A DNA stretch of 64,000 nucleotides from Bacteroidales bacterium (lineage in GTDB: Bacteria; Bacteroidota; Bacteroidia; Bacteroidales; UBA932), in the NCBI GenBank assembly GCA_017625725.1, contig JAGAKH010000013.1:38464-102463 (forward strand). The letters run 5' to 3'. Numbering within the stretch: position 1 is the stretch's first letter; the number at the start of each line of letters is the position of its first letter. Positions 1 through 8,233 of this stretch are shown piece by piece. The notes under the pieces are model-generated. The model was not told the origin of the DNA. It worked only from the letters and a program-made list of their open reading frames with translations, and made no database searches. The position numbers and the translations under genes were made by a program.

Positions 1-33
1 CTTTAAATTAGTTGTTATGTACATACACATCTG

Positions 34-66
34 CAAATATAGTGTTTTTTTTGAATCTCATCCAAA
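34..66 (-). promoter_or_regulatory. Divergent minus-strand promoter
   Basis: Read on the minus strand, TTTG (66-63) is followed after 21 bases by TATATTTG (41-34). This matches the Bacteroidales -33/-7 promoter pattern. It would start transcription near base 27, leading out of the window, so a divergent gene probably lies to the left of base 1. That gene cannot be seen. Confidence 0.45.
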
Positions 67-114
67 ACTTTCAAGATATATGCCTTCAGAGGCCATGAAA
101 AGGGGGAATTGTTG

Positions 115-145
115 TTGCTTTTTATATAATGGTTAGGTATCTTTG
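115..145 (+). promoter_or_regulatory. Promoter of the fimbrial operon
   Basis: TTG (115-117) and TATCTTTG (138-145) are separated by 20 bases, a good fit to the Bacteroidales -33/-7 promoter. Transcription would start near base 152. That rules out the TTG codon at 143 as a translation start, because it lies inside the -7 box. The element drives the first fimbrial gene and probably the whole run of tightly spaced genes down to 16532. Confidence 0.55.
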
Positions 146-169
146 CTGTTCTATCTGCATACGATTATT

Positions 170-676
170 TTGACAACTACCAACCGCATTTTCTTAGCTG
201 CAATCATTCTATTTGCAGCGGCGGGTTTACTTTCAGCCCATCCCTCGGACATCAATTTGCCTGAGAGGGGAGACTCGTCAATAACCGAAAGATTTGCGAT
301 CTATTACAAAGTAGACAGCATCGACATAAATCCTACCTATCTTGACAACAGGAGGCAGATAGACCACATTCTTCACTATCTGGACAAATCTCCACGTATC
401 GACAGCATTACGATATATGCCTGGGCTTCGCCGGAAGGACCGTACAGACGCAACAAATGGCTTTCCCGTGAGCGAGCAAAGACTGCAAAGGCCTTTCTCC
501 TCAAGCATTCTCCCGATAGTGCAAAGCTTGATTCCGGCAAGATCATGATAAGTCCTATTGCGGAAAATTGGACCGGTCTTGAAGAACTTGTTATTTCGGA
601 TTATAAGAGGAAGGACAGAAACAAGGTCCTTGAGATTCTGCAGATAAGGAAATCAATGATAATGTCAGAAAAATAA
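170..676 (+). CDS. N-terminal part of a frameshifted DUF3575 fimbrial gene (OmpA-like region)
   Basis: This reading frame encodes a signal peptide (hydrophobic core LAAIILFAAAGLLSA, cleavage before HPSD) and then an OmpA-like segment with SPEGPYRRNKWLSRERA, typical of the first half of DUF3575 proteins in Bacteroidales fimbrial operons. Start choice: no ATG precedes the signal peptide. TTG at 170 gives a sensible short n-region, whereas the more upstream TTG at 143 overlaps the promoter. The frame runs into a stop at 674-676 after an unnatural tail (KSMIMSEK). The expected continuation is found in the -1 frame from about base 649 and leads into the gene fragment at 730. The two parts were almost certainly one gene of about 1.28 kb. 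Confidence 0.65.
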   Translation: MTTTNRIFLAAIILFAAAGLLSAHPSDINLPERGDSSITERFAIYYKVDSIDINPTYLDNRRQIDHILHYLDKSPRIDSITIYAWASPEGPYRRNKWLSRERAKTAKAFLLKHSPDSAKLDSGKIMISPIAENWTGLEELVISDYKRKDRNKVLEILQIRKSMIMSEK

Positions 677-729
677 GGCTTCAGAAGCTGGACAGAGGAA
701 GGACTTGGAGGTATCTGATTGACAATTAT

Positions 730-1446
730 ATGCCTCAGCTTCGTGCTGCAACGTGGGTCTGTGTCTGGGCGGAGGCTCCTCCTGTGCTGCCGCTTCCTGA
801 ACTTATCGAGGATACTCTCGTGTGTTTCAAGGGAGGAATTCTTCCATTGAAGCCTCAGAAACCGGTTCCCGAAGCAAGAAGAACGATACTTGGCCTGAAA
901 ACCAATATGCTTTATGATGCTGTGACTGCCTTGAATTTTGCTGTCGAGGTTCCGATAAACGAACATTTTTCATTCCAGTACGAACATCATTGTCCTTGGT
1001 GGCTGACAGATAACAACCGCTACTGTCTGCAGTTCCTTTCTTTTGGTGGCGAGTTCAGGTGGTGGTTTGCTCCGAAAACAAGCCCTCAGACCGAGTCGAG
1101 AAAGCAAAGGGATGCCCTTGTCGGACATTTCCTCGGCCTATACGGATGGGGTGGCAAGGCCGACATTCAGGCAGGCCGTGATTTCGGATGCTATCAGTTC
1201 GAGTTTATGAGTGCCGGTCTGACTTATGGATATTCCCTTCCTGTCAGCCGTCATCTGAACATAGAGTTCTCTCTGAGTGCTGGATATGCCCGTGTCCCAT
1301 ATCGTCATTACAATCCTACTCCGGACTGGGAAATCCTCATCCGTGATAAGAACGATGCCGGTACTCTGCATTATTTCGGTCCTACTAAGGCGGAAATCAG
1401 CCTTGTCATTCCGATAAGGGTTAAAACGAGGGAGGGTCGCAGATGA
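730..1446 (+). CDS. DUF3575 domain protein, C-terminal part of the frameshifted gene
   Basis: This is the second half of the gene begun at 170. It carries the DUF3575 domain: LGLKTNMLYDAVTALNFAVEVPINEHFS, the WWLTDNN region, and glycine- and aromatic-rich strands ending in a beta-barrel-like tail (AEISLVIPIRV). The coding frame is open from base 634; codons 649-729 (E-I-N-D-N-V-R-K and onward through LDRGRTWRYLIDN) look like family sequence, so ATG 730 is an internal Met rather than a true start. DUF3575 proteins are encoded at the head of many Bacteroidales fimbrial operons and are thought to be outer-membrane components; the exact role is not established. The stop overlaps the next start by four bases (ATGA), showing translational coupling. 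Confidence 0.7.
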   Translation: MPQLRAATWVCVWAEAPPVLPLPELIEDTLVCFKGGILPLKPQKPVPEARRTILGLKTNMLYDAVTALNFAVEVPINEHFSFQYEHHCPWWLTDNNRYCLQFLSFGGEFRWWFAPKTSPQTESRKQRDALVGHFLGLYGWGGKADIQAGRDFGCYQFEFMSAGLTYGYSLPVSRHLNIEFSLSAGYARVPYRHYNPTPDWEILIRDKNDAGTLHYFGPTKAEISLVIPIRVKTREGRR

Positions 1447-2486
1447 TACGTAGGACAGTCATATTCATCAGCACTCTGCTTCTGCTGCTGACCTCTTGCG
1501 AAAGGAGGCCTCTGGTAGACCTGTACAATACCCACTATGTCCGCGTGTATGTGGATGAGGAACTCCTCAATGTGACCACGGGTTTCTATAATCAGGCTCA
1601 CAGGAAACCTGATTATTCATCTCCTTCAGTAATCCGTGTGGTGCTGGCAGATCCTCAGACAGGCAACGTACGTTCCGAAAGGTATCTCCGTAATAAGGGA
1701 GAAGATGAAAGAGGAATATATTATGATGGATACATAATAGCCGATCCGGGACGTTACAATCTTCTGGCGTATAATTTTGACACCGAATCCACTGTAATAA
1801 GGGGAAGCAACTCTCTTTATGAGGCGGAAGCCTTTACCAATGAAATCGCCTCTCATCTTTACAGCAAGATACCAAGCCGAGTAAAGGCTCCTATACCGAA
1901 TGAAAGGATAGTCTATGACCCGAACCATCTTTTTGTCGCTGACTGCGGAGATGTGGTAATCGACTATGTGGATCATCTTGACACTCTCAGAACACCGGAA
2001 GGTGATTTCTTCATGGCGGAGAGCATAGTCAAGTCTTACTATCTTCAGGTCAGGGTCAAAGGTGTGAAGAACATCTCCTCTTCTGTATCGCTGCTGAACG
2101 GAATGTCAGGTTCGGCCAGGCTTCATGGAAAAGATATGAATGAAGATGATCCGGTTACCATTTATTTTGAAATGCATATGTCAGACAGTGCTGAAGAAGA
2201 CGAGGCTGTAATATATTCTACCTTCAACACATTCGGCAAGCTTCCTCATGTGAACAGCGATCTGGAAATAACATTCGACTTCCTGACAACCTATGGAAGC
2301 CACTATAGTGAAAAACTGGACATAACCCATAAGTTCGATGAGGAAGACGCCTTGCTCAGGCAGTGGCTGATCATCGACCGTACTATTGTCATCCCGGACA
2401 TGCCACCGCCGACCCCTGGCTCGGGAGGTGGCTTCATGCCGGAAGTCGGACCTTGGGAGGATATTGAAACGGATATAATCATATAG
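1443..2486 (+). CDS. DUF5119 domain lipoprotein of the fimbrial operon
   Basis: This is a 347-residue lipoprotein with signal peptide and lipobox LLLTSC (Cys19), followed by a DUF5119-type domain. Recognisable elements are the HYVRVYVDEELLNV strand, YDGYIIADPGRYNLLAYNFDTEST, and a proline- and glycine-rich C-terminus. DUF5119 genes sit directly after DUF3575 genes in Bacteroidales fimbrial operons. The protein is plausibly an anchor or assembly factor comparable in position to Mfa2/FimB, but this is inference from position. The start overlaps the preceding stop by four bases. A 39-base spacer separates it from the first fimbrillin. Confidence 0.75.
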   Translation: MIRRTVIFISTLLLLLTSCERRPLVDLYNTHYVRVYVDEELLNVTTGFYNQAHRKPDYSSPSVIRVVLADPQTGNVRSERYLRNKGEDERGIYYDGYIIADPGRYNLLAYNFDTESTVIRGSNSLYEAEAFTNEIASHLYSKIPSRVKAPIPNERIVYDPNHLFVADCGDVVIDYVDHLDTLRTPEGDFFMAESIVKSYYLQVRVKGVKNISSSVSLLNGMSGSARLHGKDMNEDDPVTIYFEMHMSDSAEEDEAVIYSTFNTFGKLPHVNSDLEITFDFLTTYGSHYSEKLDITHKFDEEDALLRQWLIIDRTIVIPDMPPPTPGSGGGFMPEVGPWEDIETDIII

Positions 2487-2525
2487 TAACAACATACACA
2501 TTAACAATTTTATTCATTATTAGTC

Positions 2526-3619
2526 ATGAAAAGATTCTTTTTTATTGCAGCAATGGCAGGTGCAGCACTTGTCAGCTGTACAAAGAATGAGAGTGTCGAG
2601 CCTGAACAGCAGGTCTTATCACTTTCGCTGAGCCGGTGACAGCTCTAAACACAAAGGCAGTGGAAATCGGTGAACACTATCCGACAAGCCAGAATTTCTC
2701 TGTCTTTGCACACTACTACACAGCAGCAGAGGGAGGATATACCACTTTTGCTGAAGGTGACCTTTATATGAATGATGTAAGGACTTCTTACAACTCCGTC
2801 ATTAAAGGCTGGGATCCTAAGACCGGTTCAGGAGTAAACTACTACTGGCCTAAGCAGGGAACCCTTACTTTTGCAGCTTACTCTCCTTCAAGCGTTGATG
2901 CAACTTATGATAAGGCGGGTATCCACTTTGCAGACTATGTCGTAGATACAGATTGCACAAAGCAGATTGATCTCCTTTACAGCGAGCGTTCATACGACCA
3001 GACAAAGGATATGATGGTGACTAATAATCCTTACAACGGCGTTCAGATCAAGTTCAACCATGCTCTTTCTTCTATCCTCTTTACTGTAAGGACTGATGCT
3101 GATTATCAGGCAGACAACTTTACAATTGTACTTAAGAAGATTTCCATCAAGAATGTACGTTCTCAGGCTACCTTCAATCAGGGACTTGAAGATGGAAATG
3201 GCAAAGTGACAAAGCCAGTTGCCGATCATTTCGGATGGGCAGGACATAGCTATAAAAAGGAATATGTCGCTTATAATTCTGCTAAGATTCTTACTACCAC
3301 TGCAGAGTATACAGAAAATATCAAAGTGACAAATCTAAGGGAGAACGACGTGCAGAATACAAACCTTATTCTTCTTCCACAGGAGTTTACAGATCAGCAG
3401 CTCTATATCGAGTATGAGATTGTAAATAAGAATGTCAACCCGGAATTAATAGTTGCTCAGAATGCGACATTCAATTTGAATTACTATGGAGCTTCATGGG
3501 AAAGAGGCAAACGTTATGTGTATAACCTTACCTTCGGATTCGACCAGATCTACTTTGCTCCTGAAGTTACAGAGTGGGATCATGTCGTACTTACTCCAGA
3601 TGTTGCTATAGGAAGATAA
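2526..3619 (+). CDS. Fimbrillin family lipoprotein 1, interrupted by a frameshift
   Basis: The true start is ATG 2526, which gives a signal peptide and lipobox (LVSC, Cys18) followed by TKNESVEPEQQ. That frame stops at 2637-2639. The rest of the fimbrillin (ITFAEPVTALNTKAVEIGEHYPTSQ onward) is in the -1 frame and is open to 3619. Comparison with the paralogue at 3691 (QQEITFASPVVSLNTKA) places a one-base deletion near 2615-2622. The mature part is a two-domain fimbrillin with YYWPKQGTLTFAAYSP, FNHALSSILF and the C-terminal WERGKRYVYNLTFGFDQIYFAPEVTEW motif. It is the first of eight fimbrillin-like genes and, by position, a candidate stalk pilin. As sequenced it cannot yield an intact product without frameshifting. 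Confidence 0.7.
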
Positions 3620-3628
3620 TCAGAAAAT

Positions 3629-3660
3629 AACCTCAGGAGGCCTGACCGCCTCCCGGGGTT
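3629..3660 (+). promoter_or_regulatory. Intercistronic hairpin 1 of the fimbrial operon
   Basis: Arms AACCTCAGGAGGC (3629-3641) and GCCTCCCGGGGTT (3648-3660) form a 13-position stem with one G-U and one mismatch, closed by loop CTGACC. There is no U-run downstream, so it does not look like a simple terminator. The same loop and stem design recurs after the next gene. It may be an mRNA stability or processing element. Confidence 0.6.
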
Positions 3661-3690
3661 CCAATATATTAACAATTAAATCAAACAGTT

Positions 3691-4758
3691 ATGAAAAAGA
3701 TTGTATTACTGGCAGTAATCTCGCTTGCAGCACTCGCTTCTTGCACAAAGAACGAACCTGCTCCATCGGTAACCGATCAGCAGGAAATCACTTTTGCTTC
3801 TCCTGTAGTGAGCCTGAATACAAAGGCTCTACTGGAAGGAACATTGTTTCCTACTACCCAGACTTTTAATGTGTGGGCATGGTACTCTGAAAAAGAGTAT
3901 TATGATGGAACTGACGGGAAAAAATACATGACTGATGTCAAAGTTGAATACAATAGCAAGGATTTCAATGATCAGGAAACAGCAGACAACGGCGCTTGGG
4001 CTCCGACTCCTACATATTACTGGCCGAAGGACGGAAAACTTACCTTCGATGCATATTCACCTACAGGACTTGCAGGTGTTTCGTGCGACATGTCCAAAGG
4101 ACTGACAATCACAGACTATGTGGTGCCTCAGGATCTGGCAGCTCAGGTCGATGTTCTTTATAGTACCAGATCCCATGACAATACAAGTAGCAGCTTAAAA
4201 TATAATAACACATACGAGGGCGTAGACCTCGTGTTCAATCATGCTCTTTCAGCAATCGAATTTACAGTCCAGCAGAGTGCAAACTACCCAGCAGGTACAA
4301 TTAAGGTTAAGTCCATTACAGTTGTTGATGCCTTTTCTAAGGGTACTTTCAATCAGAATGTTAAATATTCGCCAACTAAAGAAGAAACCCCTGAATGGGA
4401 TCCGGTAAGCGAGCCTAAAGAATTTGTTATTCTAGGACAGGCAGATTACGACACTTCCATCCAGCCGGCTAATGCACCGGGCAGCATCGGATCTACCTGC
4501 ATTGTCCTCCCTCAGGAGTTCAATGATGATGTTAAAATCATTGTTAAATACTACATCAAGAACAATAATGAGGAACCGCTTGAGCAGACAGCCGAGTTCA
4601 AACTGAAGGAAATAGACCATCAGGCAGATGGTGTCAATCAGTGGGAAATGGGTAAGAAATACACATACAACCTCAATATCGGTCTTCAGGATATCTTCTT
4701 CGCTCCGTCTATCATGGGATGGGACGGCGTAACAGTCAATCTTCCTGAAATCAAATAA
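3691..4758 (+). CDS. Fimbrillin family lipoprotein 2 (probable stalk pilin)
   Basis: This is a 355-residue fimbrillin. Its signal peptide has lipobox LASC (Cys18). The conserved stretch ITFASPVVSLNTKA carries Lys45 in the TK motif where type V pilins are cleaved during maturation. YYWPKDGKLTFDAYSP and FNHALSAIEFTVQ follow, and the C-terminal WEMGKKYTYNLNIGLQDIFFAPSIMGW motif includes the region that acts as donor strand in this pilus class. It is closely related to gene 2526. In known Mfa/FimA systems such subunits are exported as lipoproteins, trimmed by a protease and polymerised on the outer surface. The gene is flanked on both sides by matching hairpins (3629-3660 and 4764-4795), which sets it apart from the tightly packed genes downstream and suggests a separate expression level. 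Confidence 0.8.
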   Translation: MKKIVLLAVISLAALASCTKNEPAPSVTDQQEITFASPVVSLNTKALLEGTLFPTTQTFNVWAWYSEKEYYDGTDGKKYMTDVKVEYNSKDFNDQETADNGAWAPTPTYYWPKDGKLTFDAYSPTGLAGVSCDMSKGLTITDYVVPQDLAAQVDVLYSTRSHDNTSSSLKYNNTYEGVDLVFNHALSAIEFTVQQSANYPAGTIKVKSITVVDAFSKGTFNQNVKYSPTKEETPEWDPVSEPKEFVILGQADYDTSIQPANAPGSIGSTCIVLPQEFNDDVKIIVKYYIKNNNEEPLEQTAEFKLKEIDHQADGVNQWEMGKKYTYNLNIGLQDIFFAPSIMGWDGVTVNLPEIK

Positions 4759-4763
4759 GTCTT

Positions 4764-4795
4764 AACCTTCGGAGGCCTGACCGTCTCCGGAGGTT
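4764..4795 (+). promoter_or_regulatory. Intercistronic hairpin 2 of the fimbrial operon
   Basis: Arms AACCTTCGGAGGC (4764-4776) and GTCTCCGGAGGTT (4783-4795) form a 13-bp stem with two G-U pairs around loop CTGACC. The loop is identical to that of the hairpin at 3629-3660, and stem positions differ in ways that mostly preserve pairing. No U-run follows. Confidence 0.6.
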
Positions 4796-4806
4796 CCAAC
4801 AGAAGA

Positions 4807-5976
4807 ATGATGATGAACATTAGAAACATAGCACTGGTTGCAATTCTGGCCGCAGCACTGGCATCCTGTACAAAGGTCGATATCGATAAGACGGAGGACG
4901 TGCAGAGGGAGATTGCCTTCGATGCACCTGTCGTAGGGGAAATCACCAAGGTGGATATGATATCCGGACTTTTCCCGACAGACAGTGCGTTCTGTGTGTT
5001 CGCTGATCATCATTATGACCTTTTCTCCGATGCGGATAGTTTTACAGCCTATATGCGAGGTCCGGATGAAGACGGGGACGGATACCCTGCAGGAGTTGTC
5101 GTGACTCACCATACGGATGCAGTGACAGTCGGTGACAAGACTTTCGACAGCTATTGGAGGCCTGTGGCGAAGTATTATTGGCCGAAAGATGGTTATCTGA
5201 CCTTTGCTGCTTATGCACCGCAGTATGCAAGAAAGAGGGCTGCCATTGATTATCACGTGGACAGGGGAATTGTCATCAGCCAGTTCCGTGTGAGCAGGTT
5301 TGTAGACCAGCAGTATGATTTCATGGTCAGCGACAGGGTGGTCAACCAGCAGTCTTCTGATATGGTCCAGAACAACCCTGCCCCATATGATGGTGTGCAG
5401 CTGACTTTCAGGCATGTCCTGTCTGCAATCAAGTTCGAGGCAAAGACGAAGTCTGATTATACCTCTGCCGGATATACTGTCAAGGTGAAGAAGGTTTCCA
5501 TTCTCAATCCATATGCGACAGCGGACTTTCATCAGTTCACTGGCCGCAATAGTAATATTGTTGACATCGAGGGCATGTGGTCAATGTATAAGGGTGATGT
5601 GGATATGAATGTGGTGGTTTTCAATGCTGAGACCGAAGCTTCAATGAAGAAATTGACCAGCATCGCTACAGAATTTACCGCAAATGCCGCAGATGCCATC
5701 CTCTTGCCTCAGGTACTCAATCCTGTTGACGGAAAGGACGTCTTTGCAGAGGTCGTATATGACGTGTCCCATCCCGATATGGGTGGGAAGAGCCTGACAT
5801 ATACAGCTGTGCTGGACCTCTCGGAGGGAAAGATGGCTGATCATACTCCGGTGAACAGATGGGAACCGGGCAAAAGATATAAATATACAATCACAATAGG
5901 AATGGACGAAGTCGTCTTTGCTCCGAAGGTGACCGATTGGGAAAATATTGATGTGTCGGATGTACCGATGATATAG
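4807..5976 (+). CDS. Fimbrillin family lipoprotein 3
   Basis: This 389-residue fimbrillin has a lipobox (ALASC, Cys21 from the first of three consecutive Met codons; ATG 4807, 4810 or 4813 could each be used). The TK maturation motif is VVGEITKVD. Core motifs are YYWPKDGYLTFAAYAP, FRHVLSAIKFEAK and the C-terminal WEPGKRYKYTITIGMDEVVFAPKVTDW. It shares an insertion absent from genes 1 and 2 (FADHHYDLF followed by YMRGPDEDGDG) with the next gene, so 4807 and 5980 look like a duplicated pair. It probably encodes a minor or accessory pilus subunit. Only three bases separate it from gene 5980. Confidence 0.78.
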   Translation: MMMNIRNIALVAILAAALASCTKVDIDKTEDVQREIAFDAPVVGEITKVDMISGLFPTDSAFCVFADHHYDLFSDADSFTAYMRGPDEDGDGYPAGVVVTHHTDAVTVGDKTFDSYWRPVAKYYWPKDGYLTFAAYAPQYARKRAAIDYHVDRGIVISQFRVSRFVDQQYDFMVSDRVVNQQSSDMVQNNPAPYDGVQLTFRHVLSAIKFEAKTKSDYTSAGYTVKVKKVSILNPYATADFHQFTGRNSNIVDIEGMWSMYKGDVDMNVVVFNAETEASMKKLTSIATEFTANAADAILLPQVLNPVDGKDVFAEVVYDVSHPDMGGKSLTYTAVLDLSEGKMADHTPVNRWEPGKRYKYTITIGMDEVVFAPKVTDWENIDVSDVPMI

Positions 5977-5979
5977 AAG

Positions 5980-7134
5980 ATGAGGCAGATTCTTTTCATA
6001 TTGATTATATTGGCAGGTGCAGTCCTTTCGGGCTGTGCCAAGACTGATCTTGTCTTTGTGGAAGGAGACTCAAAGGAGATTGTCTTTGATGCTCCGGTGC
6101 CTCGTGTCCACACCAAGGCTGACCTTGTAAAGGATCTGTATCCGGAGAACAGCACATTCTGCGTATTTGCAGACCAGCATTGGGACACCTTCCTCAATAC
6201 TGAGACAGAAGACTTCACACCTTATATGCGAGGAACCGATGAAGGCGGTGAAGGCGTGGAAGTAAAGCACAGTGGTGTGTCTATGACAATAGGAAACGAG
6301 GTCTTTGACCACTATTGGAAACCGGACAGGAGCTATATGTGGCCAAAGGATGGTTATCTGACATTTGCAGCGTATTCACCGGCATATGTGCGTGATCATG
6401 CTCAGATCAGTTATACTCAGGAATTTGGTGTCGGAATAGAGAACTACACGGTGGATGCGGATGCGGACAATCATTACGACCTTATGTTCAGTTCCAGAGT
6501 GACCGACCGGAAAAAGACTGATATGGAAACTGATCTGCCTTCCCCTTATGATGGTGTGCAGATCGTGTTCGAACATGTCCTTTCTGCGATAGTGTTCCAT
6601 GTGCAGGCGGACAGAAACTATGCAGAATGGGGATATAATGTACATATGACCAATCTTTCGCTCCATAATGTCTATTCTACTGCAGATTTCAGACAATTCG
6701 CGGGTAAGGAGAATGATGAGGTGGATATGGCCGGCATGTGGACGGGATATGAGGGAAAAAGAGAATATGTGGCATTTCATGCAGATGATGATGACTCCAT
6801 CATGCATGATCAGGATGCGGATCTCATACTGCTTCCGCAGTCTCTTGCAGAAGAAGGTATGGAACCTGTCAGGATGGAACTTCAATTCGAAATGTCCCAT
6901 CCGGACATGGCAGGGATGAAGACCCATCATTCAATCTCTTTCGACCTTTCCCAGGGAAAGAAAGCAGACGATACGGTTGTAGACAGATGGGAGCCAGGTA
7001 AACGTTATGTCTACACCATCACCATAGGACTGGATACGATTGAGTTCTCGCCGGAAGTATATGCCTGGGAGGATCATCAGGTGCCGGATCTTCCGCCGCT
7101 GGACCAGATACCTTTCGTTACATTGAAGGATTAA
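5980..7134 (+). CDS. Fimbrillin family lipoprotein 4
   Basis: This is a 384-residue fimbrillin with lipobox LSGC (Cys19) and maturation motif PRVHTKADL. It shares FADQHWDTF and YMRGTDEGGEG with the preceding gene, then has YMWPKDGYLTFAAYSP, FEHVLSAIVFHVQ and the C-terminal WEPGKRYVYTITIGLDTIEFSPEVYAW motif. The C-terminus continues with a proline-rich tail (DLPPLDQIP). It is most similar to gene 4807 and probably arose by tandem duplication. Predicted role: fimbrial subunit exported as a lipoprotein. Confidence 0.78.
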   Translation: MRQILFILIILAGAVLSGCAKTDLVFVEGDSKEIVFDAPVPRVHTKADLVKDLYPENSTFCVFADQHWDTFLNTETEDFTPYMRGTDEGGEGVEVKHSGVSMTIGNEVFDHYWKPDRSYMWPKDGYLTFAAYSPAYVRDHAQISYTQEFGVGIENYTVDADADNHYDLMFSSRVTDRKKTDMETDLPSPYDGVQIVFEHVLSAIVFHVQADRNYAEWGYNVHMTNLSLHNVYSTADFRQFAGKENDEVDMAGMWTGYEGKREYVAFHADDDDSIMHDQDADLILLPQSLAEEGMEPVRMELQFEMSHPDMAGMKTHHSISFDLSQGKKADDTVVDRWEPGKRYVYTITIGLDTIEFSPEVYAWEDHQVPDLPPLDQIPFVTLKD

Positions 7135-7144
7135 ATGGAAGACG

Positions 7145-8230
7145 ATGTTTAGGAAAATTCATATATATGTGCTGATAGTTGTGGCCGGCCTTCTTACAGG
7201 CTGTGTCAAGAGCGATCCTGTAGTCAGGATGTCTTCTGATATTTCTTTCAGTGCACCTGTCGTAAGAGGTATGACAAAGGCAGAAGTTGCGGGAGAAATA
7301 GAAAAGTATCCGGTTGCGGAAAACTTCTGTGTCAATGCCGTGTGGACAAAAGCTGATCTGCAGGCATGGGGAGATGCAGAGAGTGTCCCTTACATGGATG
7401 AAGTGGAAGTTGCATATAACAGTACTACCGGCAGCTGGGATTCTCAGTCTGTGGACGGAGGAAAACCATATGTGTGGCCATTTGACGGAAAGCTGACTTT
7501 TGCGGCCTTTTCTCCTGCTTCAGTAAGCGGGATTGCTTCTTATGGTTCTGAAGGATTGGCTCTTGACGATTTCTTTGTGCCGGCATCGATATCCGGTCAA
7601 TACGATCTGATGTATAGCCAGAGATCCTACAACAGGGTAGACAATACAAATCTGCATGATCCTTCCACATATCAGGGAGTGGACCTTGTGTTCAGACATG
7701 CTCTATCTTCAATAAAGTTCCAGGTCAAGTCCAGCAACAATTACCAGGAGGCGGGGACTCAGGTCAAGGTTATGGGTGTCAATATTTTAGATACGTACAG
7801 TAAAGGAGATTTCAATGAGAATGTCTCTGACGGACAGTCATATGCCGCAGATCCGGAATGGACTCCTGACAGCGGAGTGAAATCTTCATATACCTACTGG
7901 AACTCTGATGAGGGACAGCTTCTCACCACTGCCGTAAGAGGCCTGGAGTCAGAAGGCAAGGTAGTTCCTAATGCCATCCTTCTTCCTCAGATTCTGAAAG
8001 ATGCTGATCATGAGGTGAAGATACACGTGGTCTATTCAATCAGACACGACGGAGAGCCTGATTATGTAAGGCAGGAAGCTGAATTGTCACTTTCCACAAG
8101 TACAGTCGATGAATGGGAGATGGGCAAGAGATACATATATACCATTACAGTAGGCGTAGACAAGATATTCTTTTCTCCTGAAGTGGAGAACTGGGAGATT
8201 TTAGAAAACCGTCCAAATGTGACTATTTAG
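7145..8230 (+). CDS. Fimbrillin family lipoprotein 5
   Basis: This is a 361-residue fimbrillin with lipobox LLTGC (Cys20) and TK maturation motif RGMTKAEV. It then has VPYMDEVEVAYNSTTGSWD, YVWPFDGKLTFAAFSP, FRHALSSIKFQVK and the C-terminal WEMGKRYIYTITVGVDKIFFSPEVENW motif. The organisation is closer to genes 2526, 3691 and 8234 than to the pair at 4807 and 5980. It lies ten bases after gene 5980 and three bases before gene 8234. Confidence 0.78.
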   Translation: MFRKIHIYVLIVVAGLLTGCVKSDPVVRMSSDISFSAPVVRGMTKAEVAGEIEKYPVAENFCVNAVWTKADLQAWGDAESVPYMDEVEVAYNSTTGSWDSQSVDGGKPYVWPFDGKLTFAAFSPASVSGIASYGSEGLALDDFFVPASISGQYDLMYSQRSYNRVDNTNLHDPSTYQGVDLVFRHALSSIKFQVKSSNNYQEAGTQVKVMGVNILDTYSKGDFNENVSDGQSYAADPEWTPDSGVKSSYTYWNSDEGQLLTTAVRGLESEGKVVPNAILLPQILKDADHEVKIHVVYSIRHDGEPDYVRQEAELSLSTSTVDEWEMGKRYIYTITVGVDKIFFSPEVENWEILENRPNVTI

Positions 8231-8233
8231 AAG

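Noticed and set aside
143-169. TTG start at 143 for the first gene
   Set aside because: It overlaps the -7 box, upstream of the predicted transcription start, and would lengthen the signal peptide unnaturally.
660-676. Programmed -1 frameshifting in the DUF3575 gene
   Set aside because: No good slippery heptamer with a downstream structure was seen, and the family-like sequence already begins upstream of the A-run, so a one-base deletion explains it better.
3629-3660. Intrinsic terminator after the first fimbrillin
   Set aside because: A hairpin is present but no U-run follows, and the operon continues.
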